In this document: in pieces, positions 47,197 to 56,434 of the stretch
Numbering within the stretch: the first letter of the stretch is position 1
Layout: the number at the start of each line of letters is the position of its first letter
Origin: an uncultured Aquimarina sp.
GTDB taxonomy: Bacteria > Bacteroidota > Bacteroidia > Flavobacteriales > Flavobacteriaceae
NCBI GenBank assembly: GCA_947495425.1
Contig: CANLYR010000003.1
Location: 1 to 64,000, forward strand
DNA: 64,000 bases
Reading direction: 5' to 3'
Notes under the pieces: generated by a model
The model's input: only the letters and a program-made list of their open reading frames with translations
What the model was told of the DNA's origin: nothing
The model's database searches: none
Position numbers and translations under genes: made by a program

Positions 47197-47291
47197 TGAG
47201 GCATCTAAGTCTTTTTACCGCATTTGACTAATTCTGTAACTATACAATCAATATGATTTAGCATTATAAGTTACAAAAAATAGATGCCTCA
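47197..47291 (-). repeat. Inverted repeat in the susC leader of locus 2
   Basis: TGAGGCATCTA (47197-47207) and TAGATGCCTCA (47281-47291) are perfect 11-bp inverted copies 73 nt apart. Next to them, at 47305-47331, is a second perfect hairpin, AGAGAAATTTT / AAAATTTCTCT with a 5-nt loop. Neither has a T-run after it on the minus strand. The region lies between the GH13 stop and the susC start. Confidence 0.55.
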
Positions 47292-47393
47292 ATTGCTACA
47301 CCTTAGAGAAATTTTTTGACAAAATTTCTCTGCTAACAAACAAAAACTAATTTCACTTTCTACGTTACTCATGTTAGATTTTCTATTCTTATT

Positions 47394-49064
47394 TTATTGT
47401 CTTTTTAAAATTATTCCCTGATAAGGTTGAAGGTGTATTACACCCTCTTCTATATGCATGGTTTTATAGTTATTTAATATCACGTCTGCCTGATCAAACG
47501 GTTCTCCTAATTCAAAATCAATGGAAACTTCTCTAAAATTTAAGATCACTACTATGGTTTCACCTTCTAAAGTTTTCTTGTATATATAGAGATCAGGATT
47601 TTCAAATGCTAATTCTTCAATAGTTCCATATACAAAAATGTCATATTGCTTTCTTACTTTCAGTAACGCTCTGTAGAAATTCAATATAGAATCAGGGTCA
47701 TCTTCCTGATGTTTCACATTAATTTTTGTATAGTTTGGGTTTACTTGTAACCATGGGTCTGAGTTAGAAAACCCACCATGTTTCTCATCACTCCATTGTA
47801 TAGGTGTTCTTGCATTATCTCTCCCTTCTGCATTAATCATTGTAAGGGCTAGCGCCTCTGAATATCTTTTTGTCTCTATGTTTTCTTTGTAAAAATTTAA
47901 GGATTGCACATCTCTAACATCCTCAATAGCTCCTAAAATTAGATTAGTCATGCCGATCTCATCGCCCTGATATATGTTTAGTGTACCGTTTTGAGTTGCT
48001 TGCATCATGAGTAACATTTTAGCCGATGCCAACCAATACGTTGTATCATCACCAAATCTGGATACCATACGTGCAAAATCATGATTCCCCATGGCATTGG
48101 CTAACCATCCTTTCTCATGAACGGCATCTCTCCATTTTTTATAAATGTGCTTCATCTTTACCAAGTCAAAAGGAGACGGTTCTTCAAATTTACCATTCAC
48201 TATAGTGCATTCGAGGATATCAAAATGATACAGCATATCGAGCTCTTTGCGATCATAATCAATATATAATCCTGCGTTGGTATGATTAATCCCTACACCT
48301 TCTGCCAGTGAAAATGCATCATAATGACTAATTACCTTGTCATTCATTTCTCGCAGATACTCATGCAGCCTTGGGCCGTTAGCATACACATCTTCTAAGA
48401 TCTTTCTAAATCCTACATCGGGAGCATCAGGATATCCTTTTCGTTTTGATATCAAAGGGATAACATCCATCCTAAAGCCATCAACGCCTTTATCCAACCA
48501 AAATCGCATGGCATCATATATTTCTTCTCTCACTTTAGGGTTTTCCCAATTCAGGTCTGGTTGTTTTCTTGTGAAGAGATGCAAATAATACTCCCCAGAT
48601 GCTTCATCATATTCCCAGGCACTGCCTCCAAAAAATGATTTCCAGTTATTAGGAGGACCACCATCGGCAGACGGGCTTCTCCAATGAAAATAATCTCGGT
48701 ATGGATTATCTTTTGATTTTTTTGCCTCTTCAAACCAAATATGTTCATCAGAACAATGGTTTGCCACAAGATCCAGAATTAGCCGCATACCTTTATCATG
48801 TGTTTTCTCAAGCAATTCGTCAAAATCTTCCATAGTGCCAAACTCGGGCATTATAGCACAATAGTCACTTATATCATATCCATTGTCATCATTTGGTGAA
48901 CTAAAAATCGGACTCAACCAAAGAATATCTACATGTAAACGCTCAAGATATTCTAGTTTATCTATAATTCCTCTTAGATCCCCTATACCGTCATTGTTGC
49001 TGTCATTAAAACTTCGCGGGTAAATTTGATAAATAGTTCCTTTTTTGAACCAAGAAAGCTCCAT
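47394..49064 (-). CDS. GH13 alpha-glucosidase (oligo-1,6-glucosidase type)
   Basis: Cytoplasmic glycoside hydrolase of 556 residues with no signal peptide, predicted to release glucose from short alpha-glucosides. GH13 regions are clear: LVANHCSDEH (about 99-108), GFRMDV with nucleophile Asp200, SLAEGVG with acid/base Glu255, and MGNHDFAR with Asp329. The NHDFAR form differs from the more usual NHDQ(P)R. The end is a beta-sandwich domain. It is divergent from a LacI regulator, with a perfect operator palindrome between them, and upstream of the susCD pair. Confidence 0.9.
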   Translation of the reverse strand: MELSWFKKGTIYQIYPRSFNDSNNDGIGDLRGIIDKLEYLERLHVDILWLSPIFSSPNDDNGYDISDYCAIMPEFGTMEDFDELLEKTHDKGMRLILDLVANHCSDEHIWFEEAKKSKDNPYRDYFHWRSPSADGGPPNNWKSFFGGSAWEYDEASGEYYLHLFTRKQPDLNWENPKVREEIYDAMRFWLDKGVDGFRMDVIPLISKRKGYPDAPDVGFRKILEDVYANGPRLHEYLREMNDKVISHYDAFSLAEGVGINHTNAGLYIDYDRKELDMLYHFDILECTIVNGKFEEPSPFDLVKMKHIYKKWRDAVHEKGWLANAMGNHDFARMVSRFGDDTTYWLASAKMLLMMQATQNGTLNIYQGDEIGMTNLILGAIEDVRDVQSLNFYKENIETKRYSEALALTMINAEGRDNARTPIQWSDEKHGGFSNSDPWLQVNPNYTKINVKHQEDDPDSILNFYRALLKVRKQYDIFVYGTIEELAFENPDLYIYKKTLEGETIVVILNFREVSIDFELGEPFDQADVILNNYKTMHIEEGVIHLQPYQGIILKRQ

Positions 49065-49399
49065 GCACAGGTTTTTTGAAATTTAAAAAAAATGAAATAG
49101 CTCTACATATGTAATTATGAAACAACATTGTAAATAATGCTTAACAATATTTGTTTTAAATTAGCATCGTTATTTTATATTCTGAATGAAGATATTTTTG
49201 GGAAAATTTCTAGTACAAGAATATTATTTTAAGTAGGTAATGTTATTTATTAATAAAAATTTAATAATAACTACAGCAAATTATAAACTATTCATAAAAC
49301 TGAAAAACAATCCTTTATATTAAAATAATACAAACGTTTGTATTATTGTATTTTTATTAAAAATGATATTTTAATAATAATTTTTTAACGAAATTATAA
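49065..49399. other. Divergent regulatory region between the GH13 and LacI genes
   Basis: A 335-bp AT-rich gap. It holds the LacI-type palindrome at 49324-49347. No gene was seen in it. Confidence 0.55.
49324..49347. promoter_or_regulatory. LacI-family operator palindrome
   Basis: A perfect 24-bp palindrome centred on CG, with core AATACAAACGTTTGTATT. LacI-family proteins bind even palindromes with a central CpG of this form (AAACGTTT). It sits 52 bp before the LacI start and 259 bp before the GH13 start, so it could serve autoregulation and control of the GH13/susCD genes. Confidence 0.75.
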
Positions 49400-50431
49400 A
49401 TGACTTTAAAAAAAAGCAGGGTAAAACTTGAGGATATTGCCAGAAAACTAAATATTTCTATTGCTACAGTATCTAGAGCTCTGGATGAGAATCCTCGTGT
49501 TAAATTAAGTACTCGAGAAAGAGTTCTTAAAACTGCGACTGCAATGGGATATACGCCAAACCAAATTGCGAAAAGTCTAAGCTCGGGAAAAACTAATATT
49601 ATAGGAGTTATTATTCCACGTTATGACGAACCTTTTTTCATAGAAGTTTGCCGAGGCATTGATCGCTATGCGCATAAACATAATTACAAAATACTAATAA
49701 GCTCTTCGAGAAACTCATTTGAGTTTGAAAGAGAAAATCTGATCTCTTTTGAAAGAGGACTAGTAGATGGCATTATTCTTTCCCCGACTCATGAAACTGA
49801 AATGTTTACCCATATTAAAAAAATTGTAAATAAAGGAATCCCGATTGTACTATTTGACAATGTAAGAGAAGAAGTAGCAGGAGCCGACCATGTAATGATA
49901 GAGGATGATAAAGCATCATTTTCTGCTGTAGAATTTTTGATTAATAAAGGAAGGAAGAAAATTGCGTTTATCGGAGGGATTAAAGAGAAACAAGTTTTCC
50001 AGGATCGCTTCAAGGGATATATTGAAGCAATGAAAGCACACAATATTCCGATACATGAAGAACTGATTTTACACTGCTCCTCTTTGGATCGTGAATTTGA
50101 AGACCCCGAGATCCATGAGTTTTTTAGAGGGATGTCTATACAACCCGATGCCGTATTTACATGTACAGATAATTATGGTTTACTAACCATGAAAACATTA
50201 CTAAAATTGGGATATAAAATTCCAGAGGATGTATCTGTAATTGGTTTTGGAGATTTGGGTCTTGGTGATGTTTTTGTTCCTTCTATGACCTGTGTATCAC
50301 AACCTAGTTTTGAAATGGGTCAGAAGATTACAGAATTACTAATCAATCAATTAAACGAACCCAATACGATGAAGCATCGTAAAAAGGTCATAAAATTAAA
50401 AACATCATTGGTATTGAGGGATAGTACATGA
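49400..50431 (+). CDS. LacI-family transcriptional regulator
   Basis: Regulator of 343 residues. The N-terminal LacI HTH (about 9-55, VKLEDIARKLNISIATVSRA, hinge PNQIAKSLSSGKTNIIGVI) is followed by a periplasmic-binding-type sensor (GVIIPRYDEPFF, DGIILSP, FTCTDNYGLLTMK, VIGFGDLG). It is divergent from the GH13 gene with a matching operator in between, so it is the likely regulator of the second SusCD locus; the effector is probably an alpha-glucoside or its product. Confidence 0.92.
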   Translation: MTLKKSRVKLEDIARKLNISIATVSRALDENPRVKLSTRERVLKTATAMGYTPNQIAKSLSSGKTNIIGVIIPRYDEPFFIEVCRGIDRYAHKHNYKILISSSRNSFEFERENLISFERGLVDGIILSPTHETEMFTHIKKIVNKGIPIVLFDNVREEVAGADHVMIEDDKASFSAVEFLINKGRKKIAFIGGIKEKQVFQDRFKGYIEAMKAHNIPIHEELILHCSSLDREFEDPEIHEFFRGMSIQPDAVFTCTDNYGLLTMKTLLKLGYKIPEDVSVIGFGDLGLGDVFVPSMTCVSQPSFEMGQKITELLINQLNEPNTMKHRKKVIKLKTSLVLRDST

Positions 50432-50475
50432 CTTAAGTGCTGCGTCAATTCAAAACACTCAGCATTACTATACGA

Positions 50476-51513
50476 TTAGTTAGTTGACTCTCTTTTAATC
50501 AAAGAGGTTTTAACGATCTCTGTTGTTTTTTTATAATCTTCATCAAAATTATCTAATCGATTTACCAAAATTTGTGCTGCTTTTGCTCCTAAATCCTCGG
50601 CATGCTGCGAAACACTGGTTAGTTTTGGATAGGAGTGCTTTGACAGTAAACCATCAGTAAATCCAATAACCGAAATATCTTCGGGGATTTTATACCCTAG
50701 TTTGTGTGACATGTTTATAGTAGTGGCAGCAGCAGTTTCATCCAAACCAAGAACGGCATCAATATCATTGTTTTTAAGAAATTTCTCGATTTCATTTTCA
50801 ATATTGTCAGCATTCTTTCCTACCAATTCTAGTATGGTGTCTTTTACTGCCAACTCAATTAAAGAAATTTCATTATTCGCATCAATAATTTCTCTTGCTC
50901 CTGCTAATCTCAGTTTTGCAACACTTAGATCACTGATTGTTGTAATCACAGCTATCTTTTTACACCCCGTAGTGATAAGGTATTGGACCGCATTCTTTGA
51001 AGCCTCTTTATCATCAACGATAACTTTGTCACATTCAATCTCATCACTAACACGATCAAACATTACAATCGGCACATTATCTCTTTTTAATACCTGATAA
51101 TGATCAAACTTATTAAGAACTTGGGTCTCCTGACTTAATGCAACTATAAAACCATCAACGCTACTATAGTTAAGCATTTCTACATACTCCACTTCTTTTT
51201 TATAGGACTCATTAGTAATACAGGTAACGATTTTATATCCTTTTTTCGAGGCTTCCTGTTCGATTCCAAAAAGTACTTTTGCAAAAAAATGATTGAGAAT
51301 CTCTGGCAGTATAACGCCAATAGTTTTAGTTTTACTGCTCTTTAGACTTACCGCTAGTGCATTTGGTTTATAGTTATAAAAACTGGCCAATTCATGAACT
51401 CTGTTAATTGTTTTTTCACTTATCTCTGCATCATTTTTCAATGATTTAGAAACCGTAGAAATAGATAAATTTAATTCTTTGGCAAGTTGTTTTAAAGTAA
51501 CTTTTTTCCTCAT
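50476..51513 (-). CDS. LacI-family transcriptional regulator
   Basis: Regulator of 345 residues with HTH at about 5-52 (VTLKQLAKELNLSISTVSKS) and a sensor domain (GVILPEILNHFF, DGFIVALS, VLGLDETAAATTI, VIGFTDG). It is convergent with the other LacI gene, 44 bp apart, and its 5' side faces the arsenosugar genes. A short inverted repeat lies directly upstream. Which locus it controls is not clear; the sugar locus is more likely than the arsenosugar genes. Confidence 0.9.
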   Translation of the reverse strand: MRKKVTLKQLAKELNLSISTVSKSLKNDAEISEKTINRVHELASFYNYKPNALAVSLKSSKTKTIGVILPEILNHFFAKVLFGIEQEASKKGYKIVTCITNESYKKEVEYVEMLNYSSVDGFIVALSQETQVLNKFDHYQVLKRDNVPIVMFDRVSDEIECDKVIVDDKEASKNAVQYLITTGCKKIAVITTISDLSVAKLRLAGAREIIDANNEISLIELAVKDTILELVGKNADNIENEIEKFLKNNDIDAVLGLDETAAATTINMSHKLGYKIPEDISVIGFTDGLLSKHSYPKLTSVSQHAEDLGAKAAQILVNRLDNFDEDYKKTTEIVKTSLIKRESTN

Positions 51514-51531
51514 GTCCTCAATTTTGGAATT

Positions 51532-51549
51532 TTCTTATATTCATAAGAA
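51532..51549. promoter_or_regulatory. Possible autoregulatory operator of the second LacI gene
   Basis: Inverted repeat TTCTTAT-ATTC-ATAAGAA, 18 bp, ending 19 bp upstream of the LacI start codon. Arms are only 7 bp and the region is AT-rich, so chance is possible. Confidence 0.3.
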
Positions 51550-51793
51550 TTTTGAGCCTAAAGTAAGCTTTTTTCTTAATGTATTATTAAATAAGATGTG
51601 ACTTTATGAGCGTATTCTATATTTTTGATCTAAAAGATTTTTATCTATTTATTAATTCAGGTTTTTCTATCTTACCTAACTTTTTAAAAATTAACGTACT
51701 TTTTATTACACTAAAACAGCTTTTATTGTAAGCATTAATACCCTATTCACGACATATATAATTATGTCTGTAACCAAAAAACAATACAGAAAC

Positions 51794-52129
51794 ATGTCAA
51801 AAACATACTATGACCCTGCCGACCTAAGAAAATTTGGAAACATCACTGAATGGAGTGAAGAATTAGGCAATAAATTCTTTGACTATTACGGCAAAGTATT
51901 TGAAGAAGGAGCACTAACTGCTCGTGAGAAATCTCTAATTGCTCTAGCAGTTGCACATACAGAACAATGCCCATATTGCATAGACGCATATACAAAGGAT
52001 AGCTTACAAAGAGGAGTAACTAAAGAAGAAATGATGGAAGCTGTACATGTTGGTGCTGCTATCAAAAGTGGCGCTACCTTAGTACATGGCGTTATGATGA
52101 TGAACAAAGTAAATAAACTGGAGATGTAA
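51794..52129 (+). CDS. Carboxymuconolactone decarboxylase-fold peroxidase-like protein of arsenosugar loci
   Basis: AhpD/CMD-fold protein of 111 residues from the ATG at 51794 (MSKTYYDPADLRKFG, the usual family N-terminus); the frame also allows ATG at 51764. The redox pair CPYC lies at 59-62 with neighbouring HTEQ and a helical body (LAVAHTEQCPYCIDAYTKDS). Proteins of this type sit beside ArsS in arsenosugar-type loci. The likely role is redox handling of an arsenic or thiol intermediate, which is inferred from linkage. It is 67 bp upstream of arsS. Confidence 0.88.
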   Translation: MSKTYYDPADLRKFGNITEWSEELGNKFFDYYGKVFEEGALTAREKSLIALAVAHTEQCPYCIDAYTKDSLQRGVTKEEMMEAVHVGAAIKSGATLVHGVMMMNKVNKLEM

Positions 52130-52196
52130 GAAATTCACCTTGCACCTACACAAGTACTATCTAATTGAATTAATAAATACTATTGAACTAAGGAGA

Positions 52197-53264
52197 ATGT
52201 CTGAAACCAAAACAAAACAATCTTTACACAAGCGTAATGACGAGCTGGCAAATGCTAACAGGCAATTAGAAATTTTAAATAATGGTATTTTTGCAACTGG
52301 TGAATTGCCAAAATTTGCAGATAAACTTGCCGAAATTAATCATTTTCCTTTACGTCCTAACACACTAGAAATCTTGCAAATCAATGTAGGGTATATGTGT
52401 AATCAGGTGTGTGAGCATTGTCATGTAGATGCTGGTCCTGATCGTAAGGAAATTATGACCAAAGAAACCATGCTACAATGCCTGGAAGTCATTAAAAAAA
52501 CAGGGGCGCATACCCTGGATCTAACCGGAGGCGCACCAGAGATGAATCCTAATTTTAGGTGGTTTGTAGAAGAAGCCAGTAAAGCCGGAATCAAAGATTT
52601 TATTGTACGAAGTAACCTCACCATTATACGAGCTAACAAAAAATATTATGACCTTCCTGATTTTTTTGCAACTCACAATGTTCATGTAGTATCCTCAATG
52701 CCACACTGGACAAGAGGTAAAACCGATAAGCAACGTGGTGACGGAGTTTTTGACAAATCCATAAAAGCGCTTCAAGAACTCAATGATAGAGGGTATGGTA
52801 TGCCTGATAGTGCTCTTAGATTAGATTTGGTTTACAATCCCTCTGGAGCCTTTTTACCAGGTGATCAGGTCGCTATGGAAAAAGATTTTAAAAAAGCACT
52901 CTTAGAAGATTTCGGGATTCAATTTCATAATCTCTTTGCGATCACCAACCTGCCTATCAGTAGGTTTTTAGACTATCTTATTGCTTCAGAAAATTATGAA
53001 GATTATATGTATGCCTTGGTAGATGCATACAACCCTGACGCAGTAGCCAATGTAATGTGTACCAATACAATTTCAATAAGTTGGGATGGTTGGTTATATG
53101 ATTGTGATTTTAACCAAATGCTTGGCCTCAAAGTTGCCAGCAAAGTAAAACACATAAGTGAATACAATGAAGAACTGCTTCAAAACAGAAATATAGTTAT
53201 CTCACAACACTGTTATGGGTGTACCGCTGGAGCGGGAAGTAGTTGCCAAGGAACAGTAGCCTAA
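52197..53264 (+). CDS. arsS: Arsenosugar biosynthesis radical SAM protein ArsS
   Basis: Radical SAM enzyme of 355 residues. I chose ATG 52197 because it follows AAGGAGA and gives the family start; an upstream TTG is possible. The 4Fe-4S/SAM motif is C-x3-C-x2-C at 68-75 (MCNQVCEHCH), and GGAPE (111-115) is the SAM-binding strand. The C-terminus HCYGCTAGAGSSCQG (about 340-354) holds extra conserved Cys typical of ArsS. In known arsenosugar synthesis it acts with ArsM, putting a 5'-deoxyadenosyl group on dimethylated arsenic. All positions are Cys, so this is the non-selenocysteine form. Confidence 0.93.
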   Translation: MSETKTKQSLHKRNDELANANRQLEILNNGIFATGELPKFADKLAEINHFPLRPNTLEILQINVGYMCNQVCEHCHVDAGPDRKEIMTKETMLQCLEVIKKTGAHTLDLTGGAPEMNPNFRWFVEEASKAGIKDFIVRSNLTIIRANKKYYDLPDFFATHNVHVVSSMPHWTRGKTDKQRGDGVFDKSIKALQELNDRGYGMPDSALRLDLVYNPSGAFLPGDQVAMEKDFKKALLEDFGIQFHNLFAITNLPISRFLDYLIASENYEDYMYALVDAYNPDAVANVMCTNTISISWDGWLYDCDFNQMLGLKVASKVKHISEYNEELLQNRNIVISQHCYGCTAGAGSSCQGTVA

Positions 53265-53290
53265 TTTTCTCAATATATAGAACATCTCAC

Positions 53291-53782
53291 ATGAAATATA
53301 TTTTACTTGGTATCGTATTTCTTTTTTCAATTAAAAGTAATGCCCAAAACTCATTAACTGAGCTATTAAATCATTACAATACCCAAAGCATACCTTATAT
53401 TTATGTTGATGAATTAAAAAGCATTCAGGATAGTATCATTCTTTTTGATGCACGAGAAAGAAATGAATTTGAAGTAAGTCATATCAAGAATGCAAAATTA
53501 GTAGGATCTAATCACTTTACAATAGCGTCTGTTACAAAACAGAAGTTACCAAAAGATACTAAAATTGTTGTGTATTGTAGTTTGGGAGTTCGTTCTGAAG
53601 ACATTTCAGAAAAACTTAAAAGTGCAGGATACACGAATATTTATAATTTGTACGGAGGAATTTTTGAATGGAAAAATAAAGATCAAACCGTTGTGAACTC
53701 TAAAGGTAAAGTGACAGAAAAAGTTCATGTATATTCCAAACATTGGGCAAAATGGTTGCTCAAAGGAAAAAAAGTATATTAA
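53291..53782 (+). CDS. Exported rhodanese-like protein
   Basis: Periplasmic rhodanese-homology protein of about 163 residues with signal MKYILLGIVFLFSIKSNA; I chose ATG 53291 for that reason. The rhodanese loop is CSLGVRS (catalytic Cys in VVYCSLGVRSED) and the CH2-type motif DARERNEFEVSHI is present. It lies 26 bp after arsS and 65 bp before the glycosyltransferase, so it belongs to the arsenosugar run; a sulfur-transfer or arsenical redox role is inferred only. Confidence 0.85.
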   Translation: MKYILLGIVFLFSIKSNAQNSLTELLNHYNTQSIPYIYVDELKSIQDSIILFDARERNEFEVSHIKNAKLVGSNHFTIASVTKQKLPKDTKIVVYCSLGVRSEDISEKLKSAGYTNIYNLYGGIFEWKNKDQTVVNSKGKVTEKVHVYSKHWAKWLLKGKKVY

Positions 53783-53847
53783 AGTTAAAATCATTTCATA
53801 ATCAAATATCCTATATCACTACTAAAAAAGGTGGATATAATAAACAC

Positions 53848-54453
53848 ATGAAACAAAAAAATGTATTAATGATCTTTACCCGAAATCCAGAGCTGGGTAA
53901 ATGTAAAACACGCTTGGCTGCCACCGTAGGCGATCAGGCAGCATTAGATATATACAAATTTTTATTACAACATACCGTAAGGATAACCAAAGAACTCGAC
54001 GTTACCATAGAAGTGCATTACTCGGTAAAAGTTCGAGAACATGACCTTTGGGACCCAAAAATATATACCAAGAAACAACAATCCGGGGATGATCTTGGAC
54101 AACGCATGGAGAATGCTTTTGCAGCAGGGTTTGCAAATGGGTATCAACATATAATTATTATAGGCAGCGATATGTATGATTTGAGTCAAAAAGATATAGA
54201 AGATGCTTTTCATGCTTTAGCATCGCATGATTATGTAATTGGACCTGCAGAAGATGGTGGATACTATTTATTTGGAATGAAATCCTTAAATTCACAAGTT
54301 TTTAAAAATAAAGTCTGGGGTACCGAAACGGTACTGGAGGATACTTTAAAGGATTTACAAAAACAAAATATCAAACTATTAGAAGAGCGCAATGACGTTG
54401 ATTATTATGAAGATATTAAAGACATTGCTGCCTTTCAACAATTTTTAAGCTAA
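53848..54453 (+). CDS. TIGR04282-family arsenosugar biosynthesis glycosyltransferase (DUF2064)
   Basis: Predicted GT-A-fold glycosyl or nucleotidyl transferase of 201 residues from ATG 53848 (MKQKNVLMIFTRNPELGKCK). Motifs are ARNPELGKCKTRLA-like N-terminus, IIIIGSDMYDLS (metal-binding D-x-D-like) and PAEDGGYYLFG. TIGR04282 proteins are linked to arsenosugar loci and are thought to add or tailor the sugar. It is 4 bp upstream of the PNP gene. Confidence 0.88.
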   Translation: MKQKNVLMIFTRNPELGKCKTRLAATVGDQAALDIYKFLLQHTVRITKELDVTIEVHYSVKVREHDLWDPKIYTKKQQSGDDLGQRMENAFAAGFANGYQHIIIIGSDMYDLSQKDIEDAFHALASHDYVIGPAEDGGYYLFGMKSLNSQVFKNKVWGTETVLEDTLKDLQKQNIKLLEERNDVDYYEDIKDIAAFQQFLS

Positions 54454-54457
54454 CAAT

Positions 54458-55270
54458 ATGATCAAATACATCGAAGAAACAACAGAATTCCTTCGGGAAA
54501 AAGGTTTTGAAAATCCCGAAATAGGAATTATACTAGGAACCGGATTAGGGCAATTGATTCATGAGATAGAAATTATCAAAGAAGTAAGTTATAATCATAT
54601 CCCAAATTTCCCTACAGCCACAGTCGAATTTCACAAAGGGAAACTAATCTACGGTACGCTAGAGGGCAAAACGGTAATTGTTATGCAAGGGCGTTTTCAT
54701 CTTTATGAAGGCTATACACTACAGGATGTTACCTATCCTGTTCGCATTATGCACAAATTAGGAATCAAGACCTTATTAGTATCTAATGCATCCGGAGCAG
54801 TGAACTTAAATTTCAAAAAAGGAGAATTGATGCTCATTGATGACCATATCAATTTACAAGGTGGATCGCCTCTGGCCTTTAAAGGTGTTGAGCACCTCGG
54901 AAGTCGATTTACAGACATGAGCGCTCCCTATGATCTAAAAATTAATACTAAACTAGAGGCCATTGCCAAAGAAAAAAATATTAATCTTCATAAAGGAGTA
55001 TACGCGTCGGTAATGGGACCACAACTCGAAACCAGAGCAGAATATCGTTACCTAAAAACAATTGGTGCCGATGCCGTAGGTATGAGTACTGTACCCGAAG
55101 TAATCGTAGCTAATCATCTTGGACTTACTGTTTCTGCAGTATCAGTTCTAACTGATGAGTGTGACCCCGATAACTTAAAACCGATCGATATCGATGAAAT
55201 TATTGCATTGGCAGCAAAAGCAGAACCAGAAATGATCACCTTGTTCAAAGCATTGATACAAACACTTTAA
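54458..55270 (+). CDS. Purine nucleoside phosphorylase
   Basis: Trimeric-type PNP of 270 residues. It cleaves the N-glycosidic bond of purine nucleosides with phosphate. Motifs are GIILGTGLGQL (phosphate loop, 23-33), MQGRFHLYEGY (about 74-84), SNASGAVN (about 110-117), EYRYLKTIGADAVGMSTVPE and SVLTDECDPDN. Its location inside the arsS/arsM run fits a role in releasing adenine from an arsenic-ribose-adenine intermediate made by ArsS, which is inference. It could also simply serve purine salvage. Confidence 0.9.
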   Translation: MIKYIEETTEFLREKGFENPEIGIILGTGLGQLIHEIEIIKEVSYNHIPNFPTATVEFHKGKLIYGTLEGKTVIVMQGRFHLYEGYTLQDVTYPVRIMHKLGIKTLLVSNASGAVNLNFKKGELMLIDDHINLQGGSPLAFKGVEHLGSRFTDMSAPYDLKINTKLEAIAKEKNINLHKGVYASVMGPQLETRAEYRYLKTIGADAVGMSTVPEVIVANHLGLTVSAVSVLTDECDPDNLKPIDIDEIIALAAKAEPEMITLFKALIQTL

Positions 55271-55372
55271 AAACAACTTTTTGAAAGGTATATCTTAACT
55301 TTTCGACTGTAATTATTTATAAACCCGAAATAACTTATATTTCCACCATTAAGGAAAGACAAAAATCAATTT

Positions 55373-56341
55373 ATGAGCTACTTAGACACCACTCACGACG
55401 TATATAAAGAAGCAGCATTAACCCCAGACGTAGGTTTATGTTGTACCACAAATCCTATTTGGGAACTCCCAGGTCTTAAAATTCCTAAAATCATGCAGGA
55501 AATGAATTACGGTTGTGGTAGTACTGTTAATGCGAGAGATCTAACCAATAACCCCAAGACGCTATATGTTGGGGTCGGAGGGGGAATGGAATTATTACAA
55601 TTCTCCTACTTTTCTCGCCAAAAAAATGGTGTCATTGGTATTGATGTGGTTGAAGAAATGCTCGAAGCTTCTCGTAAAAACTTCAAAGAAGCCGAAGCTC
55701 AAAACGATTGGTTCAAAAGTGAATATGTTGATCTAAGATATGGAGATGCCTTACATTTGCCGGTGGATGATAATAGTATCGATGTAGCAGCGCAAAACTG
55801 TCTATTCAATATTTTCAAAGCAGAGGATTTGAAAAAAGCCATCGAAGAAATGTACCGAGTGTTAAAACCACACGGAAGATTAGTCATGAGTGATCCAACT
55901 TGTGAACAACCGATGAATGATACACTTCGTAATGATGAGCGATTAAGAGCGCTTTGCTTAAGTGGTAGTTTACCTATTGCCGAATATGTAAAAGCATTAA
56001 CCGACGTTGGTTTTGGAACGATTGAGATACGAGCACGAAAACCCTACCGAATCCTTGATCCAAAAAATTATGCTACCGATGAATTGATTTATATCGAATC
56101 TATCGAAGTTGCAGCAATTAAAGACCCAATGCCAGAAGATGGTCCTTGTATATTTACCGGTAAAGCAGCTATTTATTTTGGAGACGAAGATTATTTTGAT
56201 GACAAAAAAGGTCATGTATTGCTAAAAAATCAACCTATCGCAGTTTGTGATAAAACCGCTGGAGCTCTAGCAAACCTTGGCAGAAATGATATATTTATAA
56301 GTGAATCCACGTATCACTATGATGGTGGTGGATGCTGTTAA
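55373..56341 (+). CDS. arsM: Arsenite S-adenosylmethionine methyltransferase ArsM (arsenosugar type)
   Basis: SAM-dependent methyltransferase of 322 residues that methylates As(III). The SAM motif is LYVGVGGGMELLQF (about 64-77), with DVAAQNCLFNIF and LKPHGRLVMSDP further on. Candidate arsenic-thiolate Cys are C23-C24, C48, C143 and C195, plus a GGGCC C-terminal tail (321-322). In the known pathway it supplies dimethylated arsenic for ArsS. A rho-independent terminator follows at once, closing the cluster. Confidence 0.92.
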   Translation: MSYLDTTHDVYKEAALTPDVGLCCTTNPIWELPGLKIPKIMQEMNYGCGSTVNARDLTNNPKTLYVGVGGGMELLQFSYFSRQKNGVIGIDVVEEMLEASRKNFKEAEAQNDWFKSEYVDLRYGDALHLPVDDNSIDVAAQNCLFNIFKAEDLKKAIEEMYRVLKPHGRLVMSDPTCEQPMNDTLRNDERLRALCLSGSLPIAEYVKALTDVGFGTIEIRARKPYRILDPKNYATDELIYIESIEVAAIKDPMPEDGPCIFTGKAAIYFGDEDYFDDKKGHVLLKNQPIAVCDKTAGALANLGRNDIFISESTYHYDGGGCC

Positions 56342-56366
56342 ATATAATCACAAACTATACTTTAGA

Positions 56367-56400
56367 AGTCGAAAGCAATCCGTTGTTTTCGACTTTTTTT
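56367..56400 (+). terminator. Rho-independent terminator after arsM
   Basis: Stem AGTCGAAAGCAA / TTGTTTTCGACT with loop TCCG and one G-T pair, followed by a run of seven T. It lies 26 bp after the arsM stop and also fits as a stop for the convergent OYE gene. Confidence 0.85.
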
Positions 56401-56434
56401 GACATAAAATTCTTAGTAGATACGATACATTATT

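Noticed and set aside
52197-53264. Possible selenocysteine in ArsS
   Set aside because: No in-frame TGA is needed; the C-terminal positions are encoded as Cys and the frame is continuous.
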